Shown: positions 27,735 to 36,344 of the stretch, piece by piece
Numbering within the stretch: the first letter of the stretch is position 1
Layout of the letters: each line of letters starts with the position of its first letter
Position numbers and translations under genes: made by a program
The notes under the pieces: generated by a model
The model's database searches: none
The model's input: the letters and a program-made list of their open reading frames with translations, nothing else
Told to the model about the DNA's origin: nothing
Source: Mesorhizobium sp.
GTDB taxonomy: Bacteria; Pseudomonadota; Alphaproteobacteria; Rhizobiales; Rhizobiaceae
Length of the DNA stretch: 64,000 nucleotides
Direction of reading: 5' to 3'
Assembly: GCA_004020875.1 (NCBI GenBank)
Contig: SAPZ01000024.1
Span: forward strand, 1-64,000

Positions 27735-29606
27735 CTACTTCGTCTTAGGAAGAGCATTGTCCTTGCCAAAAGCCGGCCAGTATTTCGAGATTGCCAGTGT
27801 GGCGCCGGCTGAAGAGAAATGACCATAGTCGAAATATAAAAACTCTCCTCTATCGAAATAGGCGCAGCGTCCTGCGCTGCACAGGAATTTCAGCGGATCG
27901 ATGAATGTGGCGCCTTTGGTAAATGAGCGCACACGTTCGTTGACGTCGGGGTCCATCGCGATCGGCCAGGACGTATCGTCCAGATTTTGGCGCTTGGCGA
28001 AGAACGCAATTTTCCGGACGTCAGTTGGGAACTGCGGAGACTGGCCGATGACAAACACGCGCACGCCCAGGGCACGAAGCGTAGCGATTGTTTGCTGAAG
28101 ACCGTCGAAACCTCTGACCTCATAGTCACTCCATCTACCGCTGAGGATAACCGTCTTGATGTCCGCTTCCAAGATGACGTCCAAGGCCTTGCGATTGAAC
28201 CGGACACAATCAAGACGATCGTACGGGTAGTAATAGAGTATCGGCGCGCAGCTGGCGTACGTATATTCAACGATGTTCGCCTGCAATCGATTTATGTTAG
28301 CACCCAAGCCGGAAACATAGTGCGCGGCGAAGGAGTCGCCCCACAAAAAAACCGTTGTTGGAAAACCGCTGGTGCGCGTGCAATCCTCCATATTCCAGCT
28401 TTCGATCCGGCTGGTGCCCTCGTTGAAACAGATGCCATTCCTCCAGTCCCCGACGGAAATGCGCCGCTGGACATAGTCCGGAAACCGTTGCGGAAAGCCG
28501 TTGCCGAGCGCCCCCGCCGCTCCGCCGGCACAAAGGACAACGATCGCGAGCGCTGAAAAGGCGAAGATAGGCCCCGGGGAGGTGAAGGCCCTCTTCTGTC
28601 GAAACGGCTGCTCTACAAACTTCCAGGAGAATGCAGCCAATGCGAGGCTTGCCACCAACATCGCACCGGTCATCAACGGATCGAGTTTTTGGAACGAAAG
28701 ATAGTGCGCGAACGCATTGAGAGGCCAGTGAACAAGATACAACGAATACGAGATGAGCCCAATCCAGACCAGCGGCCTGACTTCGAGCATGCGGGTGGCG
28801 ACCGTCGAGGGGGTATTTTGGCCAACATAGATCAGAAGGGCCGTTCCGATGCATGGATACAAGGCGTTGTAGCCTGGGAACGGATCACTCGCCGAAATCG
28901 CGAAGAACCCGATGGCGAGAAGGCCAAATCCGGCCACCCCCACCGACTCCATCAGGAATCGGTTGCCCAGCGGCGAGGGGCATTTGAGCATGAGCAGGGC
29001 GCCCAACATGAGTTCCCAGATTCGGGTCGGCAGCAGATAGAATCCGGCGGTGGGTGCCAGCGATGTCGCCATCACCGCCACTACGAAGCTGCAGAGAATT
29101 ATCGGAAGAAGTGTCGTCAGCCAGCGCTTCCCGATGTAGCGATAGATTAGGAACATCAGGATTGGTGCGAAGATGTAGTACTGCTCCGCTACGGAAAGCG
29201 GCCAAGTGTGCAACAGTGGTAGAAGCGCGGCATCGATAGAGAAGTAACTTGACGTTTTCCAGAAGAAAACGTTCGACCAGAAGGTCGAGGTAGCTATGAT
29301 GCTAAGACTGAATCCGCGCAGATCCGGTGGCAGAAGAATGAACAATGCCGCAATGCAGGTGAGAAGCATCACAAAGACGAGCGCCGGCAGAATGCGCCGG
29401 GCACGGCGCCAGTAGAAGTTGACGATGGAAAATTGGCCGCGTTCAAGGTCATCCAGGAGGCTTCCGCTGGTTAGGTAGCCGGAGATGACGAAGAAGATAT
29501 CGACCCCGCTAAAGCCACCCGGGATCGCCGAAATTCCGAAATGAAAGAGTACGACCGGAAGTACAGCAACGGCCCTAAGGCCCTCGATATAGCGCCTATA
29601 TTGCAT
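27735..29606 (-). CDS. Acyltransferase 3 family protein with C-terminal SGNH-type domain
   Basis: 623 residues. It opens with YRRYIEGLRAVAVLPVVLFH, the acyltransferase-3 signature with catalytic His in LFHFG, then FFVISGYLTSGSLLDDLERG and RRARRILPAL. About ten membrane helices follow to residue 370 or so. The C-terminal part (TTVFLWGDSFAAHYVSGLGA with the GDS serine motif) is a periplasmic SGNH domain. Such proteins O-acetylate surface polysaccharides. It lies 84 bases beyond the ttsI-rhcC2-y4xK unit in the same direction, so it could be co-transcribed; the substrate is unknown. Confidence 0.85.
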   Translation of the reverse strand: MQYRRYIEGLRAVAVLPVVLFHFGISAIPGGFSGVDIFFVISGYLTSGSLLDDLERGQFSIVNFYWRRARRILPALVFVMLLTCIAALFILLPPDLRGFSLSIIATSTFWSNVFFWKTSSYFSIDAALLPLLHTWPLSVAEQYYIFAPILMFLIYRYIGKRWLTTLLPIILCSFVVAVMATSLAPTAGFYLLPTRIWELMLGALLMLKCPSPLGNRFLMESVGVAGFGLLAIGFFAISASDPFPGYNALYPCIGTALLIYVGQNTPSTVATRMLEVRPLVWIGLISYSLYLVHWPLNAFAHYLSFQKLDPLMTGAMLVASLALAAFSWKFVEQPFRQKRAFTSPGPIFAFSALAIVVLCAGGAAGALGNGFPQRFPDYVQRRISVGDWRNGICFNEGTSRIESWNMEDCTRTSGFPTTVFLWGDSFAAHYVSGLGANINRLQANIVEYTYASCAPILYYYPYDRLDCVRFNRKALDVILEADIKTVILSGRWSDYEVRGFDGLQQTIATLRALGVRVFVIGQSPQFPTDVRKIAFFAKRQNLDDTSWPIAMDPDVNERVRSFTKGATFIDPLKFLCSAGRCAYFDRGEFLYFDYGHFSSAGATLAISKYWPAFGKDNALPKTK

Positions 29607-29689
29607 CCAGCGGTTCCTTTTATTTTAGATCAGGACGCGATTGGAAGCTTTCAATCTCCGGTAGGAGTGCTGCCGAGATAAGGGCGGTA

Positions 29690-30250
29690 TCAGCCACCTT
29701 TATCCGTCCCGAATGTTCTGTAAGTTGCAACTGGTACAGAAGCACGATCGCCATCGCCGGCCTTGACGGCCTGATTGTCGAGCAGATCGCGCGGATCGTT
29801 GACCATCACGGCCAGGTTATGTCCTGTCGAACAACCAAGCGGCTGTTTGAAGGATTCTTCATTGGGTAAGGCACCATATGAGGGACAGACCGGCGGACGG
29901 GCGTGATAGACAATCGCCTCAATTCGCACTGAGCCGGCGTCGTGTTGATCGCGCAATTGAATGTTGTCTTCTTCGATTGCCAACTGCCTGGCCTGATGGG
30001 CTACCCCTGCGCTGAGCTGGGGCGAACCGCTGATGAGGAGGTGGATGGCATCGAACCGGCCGCGACTGGCCTTGTCTAGGAAAACACGCAAACGCTGCCG
30101 TTCGGAAGCGCGCAGGCTTTGCAACGTCAGGACGGTGGTCTCCTCTCGGACAAGCATTGGTGCCGATGGTTCGACATCAACTGGCGTAGTGCTTGTGCAG
30201 CCACTTACGCTTGGTGCCAGAGCGACAAAGAGGATTATAAAACGCAACAT
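29690..30250 (-). CDS. CpaD-like lipoprotein of the T3SS locus (y4xK type)
   Basis: 186 residues. A lipoprotein signal with lipobox ends in PSVSGC. The rest (LTLQSLRASERQRLRVFLDK, LRDQHDAGSVRIEAIVYHA, TGHNLAVMVNDPRDLLDNQA) is the pattern of CpaD pilus-type lipoproteins. Gene order ttsI, rhcC2, this gene equals y4xI, y4xJ, y4xK of strain NGR234. It begins 12 bases after the rhcC2 stop. A role in seating the secretin in the outer membrane is plausible, as CpaD partners CpaC in Tad pili, but is inferred. Confidence 0.8.
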   Translation of the reverse strand: MLRFIILFVALAPSVSGCTSTTPVDVEPSAPMLVREETTVLTLQSLRASERQRLRVFLDKASRGRFDAIHLLISGSPQLSAGVAHQARQLAIEEDNIQLRDQHDAGSVRIEAIVYHARPPVCPSYGALPNEESFKQPLGCSTGHNLAVMVNDPRDLLDNQAVKAGDGDRASVPVATYRTFGTDKGG

Positions 30251-30262
30251 CTTTGGATGACA

Positions 30263-31729
30263 CTATTCGATGATGAAGCCGAGACCGCCCTGGGCGCTTG
30301 GCGCGCCCGCACGGATAGCAGCGCGGTCTCGCGGGGGACTTGTCACGGAATTCGTCGGAGCGCCCCCTCCGTTCAAAGCCGGTGCCGCCCGCTCGGTCGG
30401 TGCGCTCATCTGGTTTGGGTTGGAGCCTGGTCTTACAATGTAAGGCGTAACTAGAATGACCAGTTCTGACTCCTCTTTTTGAAACGAGGTCGAGCGAAAA
30501 AGCGGTCCCAGGATCGCCAGTTCTCCGAGCCAGGGAAAGGCCCTGACATCATTGTTGACGTTCCGCCTGATTAGACCGCCGATTGCGAAGCTCTGGCCGC
30601 TGGCGAGTTCGACGACCGTATCGGCTCGGCGCGTGGAAACTGCCGGCACGGAAATTCCGTTGATTTGCACGGCACCTTGCGTCGACAGTTCACTGACTTC
30701 GGGCGTTACGTGAATGTTGATTTGATTGTTGCTGAGAACTGTCGGCACAAATTCCAGACTGACGCCGAAGTGACGGAATTCAACCGATACCTGCCTGTTT
30801 TCCTGCAGGACAGGAATGGGAAATTCGCCGCCCGCGAGAAAGCTGGCCTTTTCACCCGACATAGCGGTGAGGTTCGGCTCAGCCAGGACGGAAGCTATAT
30901 GCTCCTTGGCGAGCGCGTCGAGAACCGCGCTGACGTTGACGGCACCGTTGTCGAATCCGATTTCTGCTGTACCGCCACCCTGGGTTGAACCAGACCCAGC
31001 GCTTGCAGCGCTTCCGCTTAGAACGCCCACTTTGAAATTGCCGATTTGACCGAAGGCGGACAAGTTGACGCCGAGTGACTTCATGGCGCTGCGTGAGACT
31101 TCGGCTACGCGCACGCTGAGGTTAACTTGCAGGGATCCAGCGACCTTGATGTTGTTGACGACTTGCGCTCCGTCGCCCAGATATTGCTCAGTGACTCTTT
31201 TTGCGGTGTCGGCGACCTCTGCGTCGGGCGCCGTCCCGCTAAGGATTGCGCCGCGCGGCGTATAGTTGACGCGGATGGGATAGTCGCCGACCTGCTCCCG
31301 CAACATGGCGCGTAAATCCCCGATCGGTTGCGTGACAACGATACGCAATTCGGCGAGAGGCTCGCCATTGCCATCCAAGGCGAATAGGCTGGTCCGCCCC
31401 GATTTCTTGCCAAAGACGAAGATTGTTTTGCTCGATGGCGCCTGAAAATCCGCGATCGTGGGGTCAGCAACAAAGATGGTCGTGGCTGGCCCGGGCAGAT
31501 GAACGGTCTCCCCGAGCGAAGAGGAAAGGGTCAGCGTGGCGTTGATGCTATTCGAAGCCGCATGCGGCGGGCCTTTGTCCTGCTTGTTTTGCGCCGCGAC
31601 ACCAAGTGGGAAAGTCACAATAAGCGCGCAGAGGAGATGGCCCAGGTAACGGGGCACTGCAGGTCTTGTAACCTTGTTGGCGATCGCCCGCCAATTGAGC
31701 GCAGCGCAAGGATGTTGAAGGATCAGCAA
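30263..31729 (-). CDS. rhcC2: T3SS secretin, C-terminal subunit RhcC2 (CpaC-like)
   Basis: 488 residues from a TTG at 31729 (AAAGAAG upstream); a GTG at 31657 is an alternative. A signal segment (LGHLLCALIVTFPLGVAAQ) is followed by a pilus/secretin N-domain (VHLPGPATTIFVADPTIADF), a BON-like stretch, and the secretin core (VLAEPNLTAMSGEKASFLAG, then GVSLEFVPTVL, SFAIGGLIRRN, ELVILVTPYIVRP). It would form the outer-membrane ring, together with RhcC1 encoded 11 kb away. It sits directly behind ttsI and shares its nod-box promoter. Confidence 0.85.
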   Translation of the reverse strand: MLILQHPCAALNWRAIANKVTRPAVPRYLGHLLCALIVTFPLGVAAQNKQDKGPPHAASNSINATLTLSSSLGETVHLPGPATTIFVADPTIADFQAPSSKTIFVFGKKSGRTSLFALDGNGEPLAELRIVVTQPIGDLRAMLREQVGDYPIRVNYTPRGAILSGTAPDAEVADTAKRVTEQYLGDGAQVVNNIKVAGSLQVNLSVRVAEVSRSAMKSLGVNLSAFGQIGNFKVGVLSGSAASAGSGSTQGGGTAEIGFDNGAVNVSAVLDALAKEHIASVLAEPNLTAMSGEKASFLAGGEFPIPVLQENRQVSVEFRHFGVSLEFVPTVLSNNQINIHVTPEVSELSTQGAVQINGISVPAVSTRRADTVVELASGQSFAIGGLIRRNVNNDVRAFPWLGELAILGPLFRSTSFQKEESELVILVTPYIVRPGSNPNQMSAPTERAAPALNGGGAPTNSVTSPPRDRAAIRAGAPSAQGGLGFIIE

Positions 31730-31755
31730 AATAGATCTTCTTTCGATTCGACAAA

Positions 31756-32442
31756 CTATGCGGACGAGGCGTCAGTCAATTCTAGGATGTAACCAATGCC
31801 TCGGATGGTCTTGATCCGTGGCGTTGCACCTGATCTGGTCAGATGTCCCCGTAAACGATAAATTCCGACTTCAAGCGCGTTGGCAGACACGTCGTCGTTG
31901 AATGAATAGAGGTGATCTTCCAATTGCGCACGGGGCACGATGCGGCCTGCCCGGTTAAGCAGGTGCTCTAGAACACAGAGTTCGCGACGTGCGATCATCA
32001 TTGGGTGCCCATCAACGAAAACCTGGCGGGCGACCGGATCAAAGTCGAGATTGCCAAATACGAGCCTCAGGTCGGTCATCTGTGTCGCCCGGCGCAGAAT
32101 GGCTCTCATTCTGGCAATAAGCTCATCGGTAGAGATGGGTTTGAGCAGAAAGTCGTCCGCACCACCGTTGAAGATCGCAATTCGCTTATCGAGATCGTTA
32201 AGGCTGCTCATAATGACGGCAGGAACTGAATGCCCGTGGGTCCTCAACTGCCTCAGCCAACCCAAGCCATCGCCATCTGGCAGAGCCAATTCCAGCAGGA
32301 GAATTTCATAGCTGGCGCAAGAAAATGCACTCGAAGCCAGTTCCAGAGTACCAACGACATCAACGACGAAGCCGCCATCCCCGAGCGCAAGTCGCATGGC
32401 GCGCGCAAGATCCGCATGATGATCCACGAGCAGCGTTCGCAT
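31756..32442 (-). CDS. ttsI: TtsI, OmpR-type activator of the symbiotic T3SS
   Basis: 228 residues from ATG 32442, with GAGGAG about 8 bases upstream; a longer frame exists but runs through the leader. An N-terminal receiver domain (LLVDHHADLARAMRLALGDG, LLLELALPDGDGLGWLRQL) carries Glu at position 51 where phosphorylated receivers have Asp, as known for TtsI. The C-terminus is an OmpR winged helix (MIARRELCVLEHLLNRAGR, EVGIYRLRGHL, TIRGIGYILE). It binds tts boxes and activates T3SS genes. The nod box at 32762-32810 puts it under NodD and flavonoids. Confidence 0.92.
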   Translation of the reverse strand: MRTLLVDHHADLARAMRLALGDGGFVVDVVGTLELASSAFSCASYEILLLELALPDGDGLGWLRQLRTHGHSVPAVIMSSLNDLDKRIAIFNGGADDFLLKPISTDELIARMRAILRRATQMTDLRLVFGNLDFDPVARQVFVDGHPMMIARRELCVLEHLLNRAGRIVPRAQLEDHLYSFNDDVSANALEVGIYRLRGHLTRSGATPRIKTIRGIGYILELTDASSA

Positions 32443-32734
32443 TTCATCTCCTCTCGAAGAGGGACGGCCCATCGAACGCGTCACCGGCGGCCATCTGATC
32501 GGAGCACACGGCGCGCAACTCGTCGCAGCTCTCGGAACTGGTCCGAGTCGGAGGGACATGCAAGTCGCTCGGTGGCAATAGGCGCGGGTGAGGACCAACT
32601 GACGGGCTCAAATACGCCGGTCGGCGAACCCACGAGGCCAGCAACCCGCGTGCGATTTCTCGTTGCATCATCTCTCCTACGTGCAGCCCCTGCGCTCGCA
32701 AGGCAGCGTCGCGGCTCAGAGCCCGATTCCCACA

Positions 32735-32763
32735 GAGGGTAGGGTTAGCTTTCGAGAAACTGA
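32735..32763 (-). promoter_or_regulatory. tts-box-like site in the ttsI promoter
   Basis: The minus strand reads TCAGTTTCTCGAAAGCTAA followed by a C-rich end. It is identical over 18 bases to the tts box in front of nopX (42501-42521). It touches the nod box end, sharing two bases. Confidence 0.65.
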
Positions 32764-32810
32764 TTGAACAAATCGATTATTTGGATCGAATGCATCCACG
32801 GTATGGATGC
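32762..32810 (-). promoter_or_regulatory. nod box of the ttsI operon
   Basis: The minus strand begins GCATCCATACCGTGGATG, then ATCCAAATAATCGATTTG, then TTCAATC. This reproduces the three conserved blocks of the 49-bp NodD-binding nod box (ATCCA..GTGGATG, ATCNAAACAATCGATTTT, CAATC). It lies about 320 bases before ttsI. Confidence 0.9.
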
Positions 32811-33196
32811 AGCGCACCATCTTCAACGACTGCGGCGTCCTGATGCACTGTTGTGTCTGTCGTGCTCTGCTTTTTTCGCTGTCCTTCAAGGCTGGCGAGC
32901 CTGGTGGAACCTGCGCGTCATTGGCTTGGTAGCTTGAATGCTCAACAACGGAGCGCCCTGCGCAAAGCCGCTCTCATTTCCAAAAAGCCTTGCAATCTGG
33001 TTGGAGCACTTCGCGCTCGACACCAAAATAGGCGAGGAAAACTGACGTCTGACAGGGATGTACATGCAACAGCCGATTTGCGGCACCAGCAAACGACCGC
33101 GTTCAGGCTGAAGATCGACGACCAACGGCTCCTCGATTTCCGCACTTTTACAAGCTCTTCCTGTGCGGGCGGATGCCGGCAAACAGCAGCACAGGG
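32811..33196. other. Stretch with no assigned gene beyond the nod box
   Basis: Frames are open on both strands but arginine-rich or low in recognisable features. I see no complete gene here. Confidence 0.4.
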
Positions 33197-33830
33197 TCAG
33201 CGAAACCGGGAGCGGGCCTGCTTGATCGCCATGATCACATTGCCGCTGTCGCGCGTGCGGAGCGGAATGCAATCGGTCCAGCCGGCGGCAATCCGGTCAG
33301 CACCATCGTCTGCACGAAGCTCCCTGACGAAGACGTGCCCGAATGCGCTCAACAAAGCCGGGCGGCGGATCTTTCCAATCGCCGAAGGTGCGGGCTGGCA
33401 CCGAGCGGCGAACTGCGAACTCATTCCTGCCCGGCGGCGCTGGCCGCCGCGAGCGTCGATGCGGACCCAGCCGCTCCGAATCCTCCCACAACACGATGAG
33501 CGCGTCGCGGACATCGCTGCCGTAACAGCGGCTGCGGCTCTTGCCCGCAGACGGCCTCTGCTCACGACGGTTCATAAGACGGATCGCGCGCTTGCGAATA
33601 ATAGCCGGTTACCGCCTCGAACTCATCCAGAATGCGCCGCTTGTCAACGCCGCAATAAAGCTCCACGATCGCCGCTTCACCGTGTCGCCATGCTGAGCCG
33701 CGCCATCCTTCCCCCGAACCGGAATGGCACGACCTGTCCATCCCCTTTGGAACAGGACACTATTGGTAATATTTTGCTTGAGGCAATGCGGCTCGTTGCC
33801 TTCCTTTTCGCTGACCGGAAGGGTACCGGA
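33197..33830 (-). pseudogene. Transposase/integrase remnant, many frameshifts
   Basis: Read across frames from high to low coordinates, fragments appear in the order of a DDE integrase-like transposase common in rhizobia: KRRILDEFEAVTGY near 33640, VRDALIVLWEDSERL near 33510, RRSVPARTFGDWKDPPPGF near 33400, and AGWTDCIPLRTRDSGNVI near 33240. Each is in a different frame and the middle is shortened. No terminal inverted repeats or target duplications could be picked out by eye. It is long dead. Confidence 0.6.
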
Positions 33831-33880
33831 AGTCGTCTATCGCATCTTACCCGCTGAAAGCGGCAACACCTCGACCTCAA

Positions 33881-34130
33881 TCGCAGATCATAGGAAATAG
33901 ACGATCGCGTCGGGGCCTCAGCATCGGTTCACCGGGTTTCCGTCATCGACTGAAGCGAATTGCCCCATCGACCGTCACCGGGTGGGCCGCGATACGTCGC
34001 CGTATATGATTAGCGAGCGCACGTAGCGGAGCCATAGCTCTCCACCCAGCCATGTTCCCCTAGTTGGAAAATGTCCGGCGGACCAGAGGTGCTGTCGTCA
34101 GCTTTTCCTGAATAGCGGCCAAGGCAATCC
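33881..34130. other. Intergenic stretch downstream of tdh
   Basis: No gene recognised. A partial tts-box-like string (TCGTCAGCTTTTC) occurs at 34094-34106 on the plus strand but has no suitable gene after it. Confidence 0.4.
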
Positions 34131-35165
34131 CTACCAGTCCATCACCACCTTGCCGGAACTGCCGCTCTTCATCGCATCGAAACCGATCTGAAAATCGTCG
34201 ATGCCGATGCGGTGGGTGATCAGGCCGGAGACATCCAGCGGACCCTGCACAAGCGCGATCATCTTGTACCAGGTTTCGAACATCTCGCGGCCGTAGATGC
34301 CTTTGAGATGCAGCATCTTGAAGATGACCTTGTTCCAGTCGATCTCGAAGCCGGTCGGCGCGATGCCCAGAATGGCGATCTTGCCGCCATTGTTCATGGT
34401 GTCGATCATGTCGCGGAAAGCGGGGGCGGCGCCTGACATTTCGAGGCCGACGTCGAACGCCTCGGTCATGCCGAGCACCGGCATGACGTCGCGCAGCTTC
34501 TCCTTCGAGGCGTCGACGACATGCTGGACGCCGAGTTTCTTGGCTAGCGCCAGCCGCACCGGGTTGATGTCAGTGATGACCACTTTGCGCGCGCCGACGC
34601 ATTGGGCGACGAGCGCGCCCATGATGCCGATCGGCCCGGCGCCAGTCACCAGCACGTCCTCGCCGACCAGATCGAAGGACAATGCGGTGTGGACGGCATT
34701 GCCCAAGGGATCGAAGATCGCGGCAATCTCATCGGGCACATCGTCGGGGATCGGCACGACATTGTGCTGCGGGATCGCCAGATACTCGCCGAAGGCGCCT
34801 GGACGGTTGACGCCGACGCCGAGCGTGTTGCGGCACAGATGCCCTCGCCCGGCGCGACAGTTGCGGCAATGGCCGCAGACGATGTGGCCTTCGCCCGATA
34901 CACGCTGGCCGACCTTGTATTCGGTGACCGCTGCGCCGAAATCGGCAACGGTGCCGACGAATTCATGGCCCGTCACCATCGGCACCGGCACCGTCTTCTG
35001 CGCCCACTGGTCCCAATTGTAGATGTGCACGTCGGTGCCGCAGATCGCCGTCTTCTTGATCTTGATCAGCACGTCGTTGGGGCCGATTTCCGGCACCGGC
35101 ACCTCTTCCATCCAGATGCCCGGTTCGGCCTTGGCCTTCACAAGCGCCTTCATCATGTTCGACAT
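34131..35165 (-). CDS. tdh: L-threonine 3-dehydrogenase
   Basis: 344 residues from ATG 35165, the family length; the frame is open 66 bases further but lacks homology. Zinc-dependent MDR fold: CGTDVHIYNWDQWAQ (catalytic Cys), GHEFVGTV, four structural cysteines in CGHCRNCRAGRGHLC, a Rossmann TGAGPIGIMGALVAQ, and GLITHRIGIDDFQIGFDAM at the end. It oxidises threonine to 2-amino-3-ketobutyrate, a route to glycine. No kbl ligase gene is adjacent. It follows the adenosine kinase gene by 65 bases in the same direction. Confidence 0.93.
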   Translation of the reverse strand: MSNMMKALVKAKAEPGIWMEEVPVPEIGPNDVLIKIKKTAICGTDVHIYNWDQWAQKTVPVPMVTGHEFVGTVADFGAAVTEYKVGQRVSGEGHIVCGHCRNCRAGRGHLCRNTLGVGVNRPGAFGEYLAIPQHNVVPIPDDVPDEIAAIFDPLGNAVHTALSFDLVGEDVLVTGAGPIGIMGALVAQCVGARKVVITDINPVRLALAKKLGVQHVVDASKEKLRDVMPVLGMTEAFDVGLEMSGAAPAFRDMIDTMNNGGKIAILGIAPTGFEIDWNKVIFKMLHLKGIYGREMFETWYKMIALVQGPLDVSGLITHRIGIDDFQIGFDAMKSGSSGKVVMDW

Positions 35166-35230
35166 CAGGATTTCCCTATTCCGTGATTGCGCTTCTGGCG
35201 AGATAGCCTGCACAACGGGAAGGTAGGCCA

Positions 35231-36244
35231 CTAACTCGTTTGAACGTCCGGAATGGTCAGCCCCGCCTGCTCAGCCTCGCGGCGCAAATTCTGACGGGGC
35301 CTGGGGCCGATCTGCTGGATCACCAATCCGGCTGCCAGTGAGCCAAGGTCGCCGCAAGTCTGCAGGTCGCGGCCTTGCGTGTAGCCATGCAGGAAGCCGG
35401 CGGCATAGAGATCGCCGGCGCCCGTCGTGTCGACCAGTTCCTTGATGGCGGTCGCCTTGATCACCACGGTCTCGTCGCCGCGCACGATCACCGAGCCTTT
35501 TTCCGAGCGGGTGACGGCGGCGATCCGGCAATCCTTGCGGATCTGGGCCAGCGCCTCGTCGAACGACGATGTCTGGTAGAGCGACTTGATCTCGTGGCTG
35601 TTGGCAAAGACGATGTCGACCGTGCCCGAGCGCACCAGGTCGAGGAATTCGTCGCGGTAGCGGTCGACGCAGAACGAATCCGACAGCGTCATCGACACTT
35701 CTCGGCCTGCCGCGTGCGCCAGCTTCGCCGTCTGGCGGATTGCCTCCTTGGCGCGCGGCGGGTCCCACAGATAGCCTTCGAAATAGGTGACCTTGGCGCC
35801 GGACGCCTTGTCGGCTTCGACATCCTCAGGGCCAAGCTCGACGCAGGCGCCGAGATAGGTGTTCATCGAGCGCTCGCCGTCGGGCGTGACGAAGATCATC
35901 GAGCGCGCCGTCGGCGGCTCACCCTTGAGCGGCGTGGTGCCGAAGGCGACGCCCTGCGCATGGATGTCGTGGGCGTAGATTTCGCCCAGCGCATCGTTGG
36001 AGACCTTGCCGAAGAAGGCCGCGCGGCCGCCAAAGCTGGCGACGCCGGCCGCCGTGTTGCCGGCGCTGCCGCCGGACGCTTCGATCGCCGGGCCCATGCG
36101 GCTGTAGAGCAGTTCGGCGCGTTGTGTGTCGATGAGGTTCATCGCGCCCTTGATGATGCCGTTGGTCTCGAGGAATTCCTCGTCGCACTGGGCGATGATG
36201 TCGACAATGGCATTGCCGATGCAAAGCACGTCATAATCCGGCAT
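35231..36244 (-). CDS. Adenosine kinase (PfkB family)
   Basis: 337 residues from ATG 36244 with GGAG upstream; the frame continues upstream through metK sequence but only as a shadow. PfkB sugar-kinase motifs: ASGGSAGNTAAGVASFGG, PDGERSMNTYLGA, and the catalytic DTTGAGDLYAAGFLHG. The overall pattern (DIIAQCDEEFLE, FANSHEIKSLY) is that of the alpha-proteobacterial adenosine kinase group. It phosphorylates adenosine released when S-adenosylhomocysteine is hydrolysed, so it fits with metK upstream. A related ribokinase activity cannot be excluded. Confidence 0.82.
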   Translation of the reverse strand: MPDYDVLCIGNAIVDIIAQCDEEFLETNGIIKGAMNLIDTQRAELLYSRMGPAIEASGGSAGNTAAGVASFGGRAAFFGKVSNDALGEIYAHDIHAQGVAFGTTPLKGEPPTARSMIFVTPDGERSMNTYLGACVELGPEDVEADKASGAKVTYFEGYLWDPPRAKEAIRQTAKLAHAAGREVSMTLSDSFCVDRYRDEFLDLVRSGTVDIVFANSHEIKSLYQTSSFDEALAQIRKDCRIAAVTRSEKGSVIVRGDETVVIKATAIKELVDTTGAGDLYAAGFLHGYTQGRDLQTCGDLGSLAAGLVIQQIGPRPRQNLRREAEQAGLTIPDVQTS

Positions 36245-36344
36245 CAAAATCTCCGCCAAAACCCGAGCCGGCTTCTTGCCACGCCGGCCGGGCGTGGTCT
36301 CGCGAGTTGAAATGGGTTGCCGCATGCGCTTGATCCAGCCGCCC

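Noticed and set aside
27610..27822. 70-codon plus-strand frame
   Set aside because: Overlaps the 3' end of the acyltransferase gene and shows no family features.
32853..33857. 334-codon open frame on the plus strand
   Set aside because: It is a shadow of transposase fragments on the minus strand and has no recognisable protein features.
34094..34115. TCGTCAGCTTTTC, resembling a tts box
   Set aside because: The second half does not match and no gene in the right direction follows; it points into the end of tdh.
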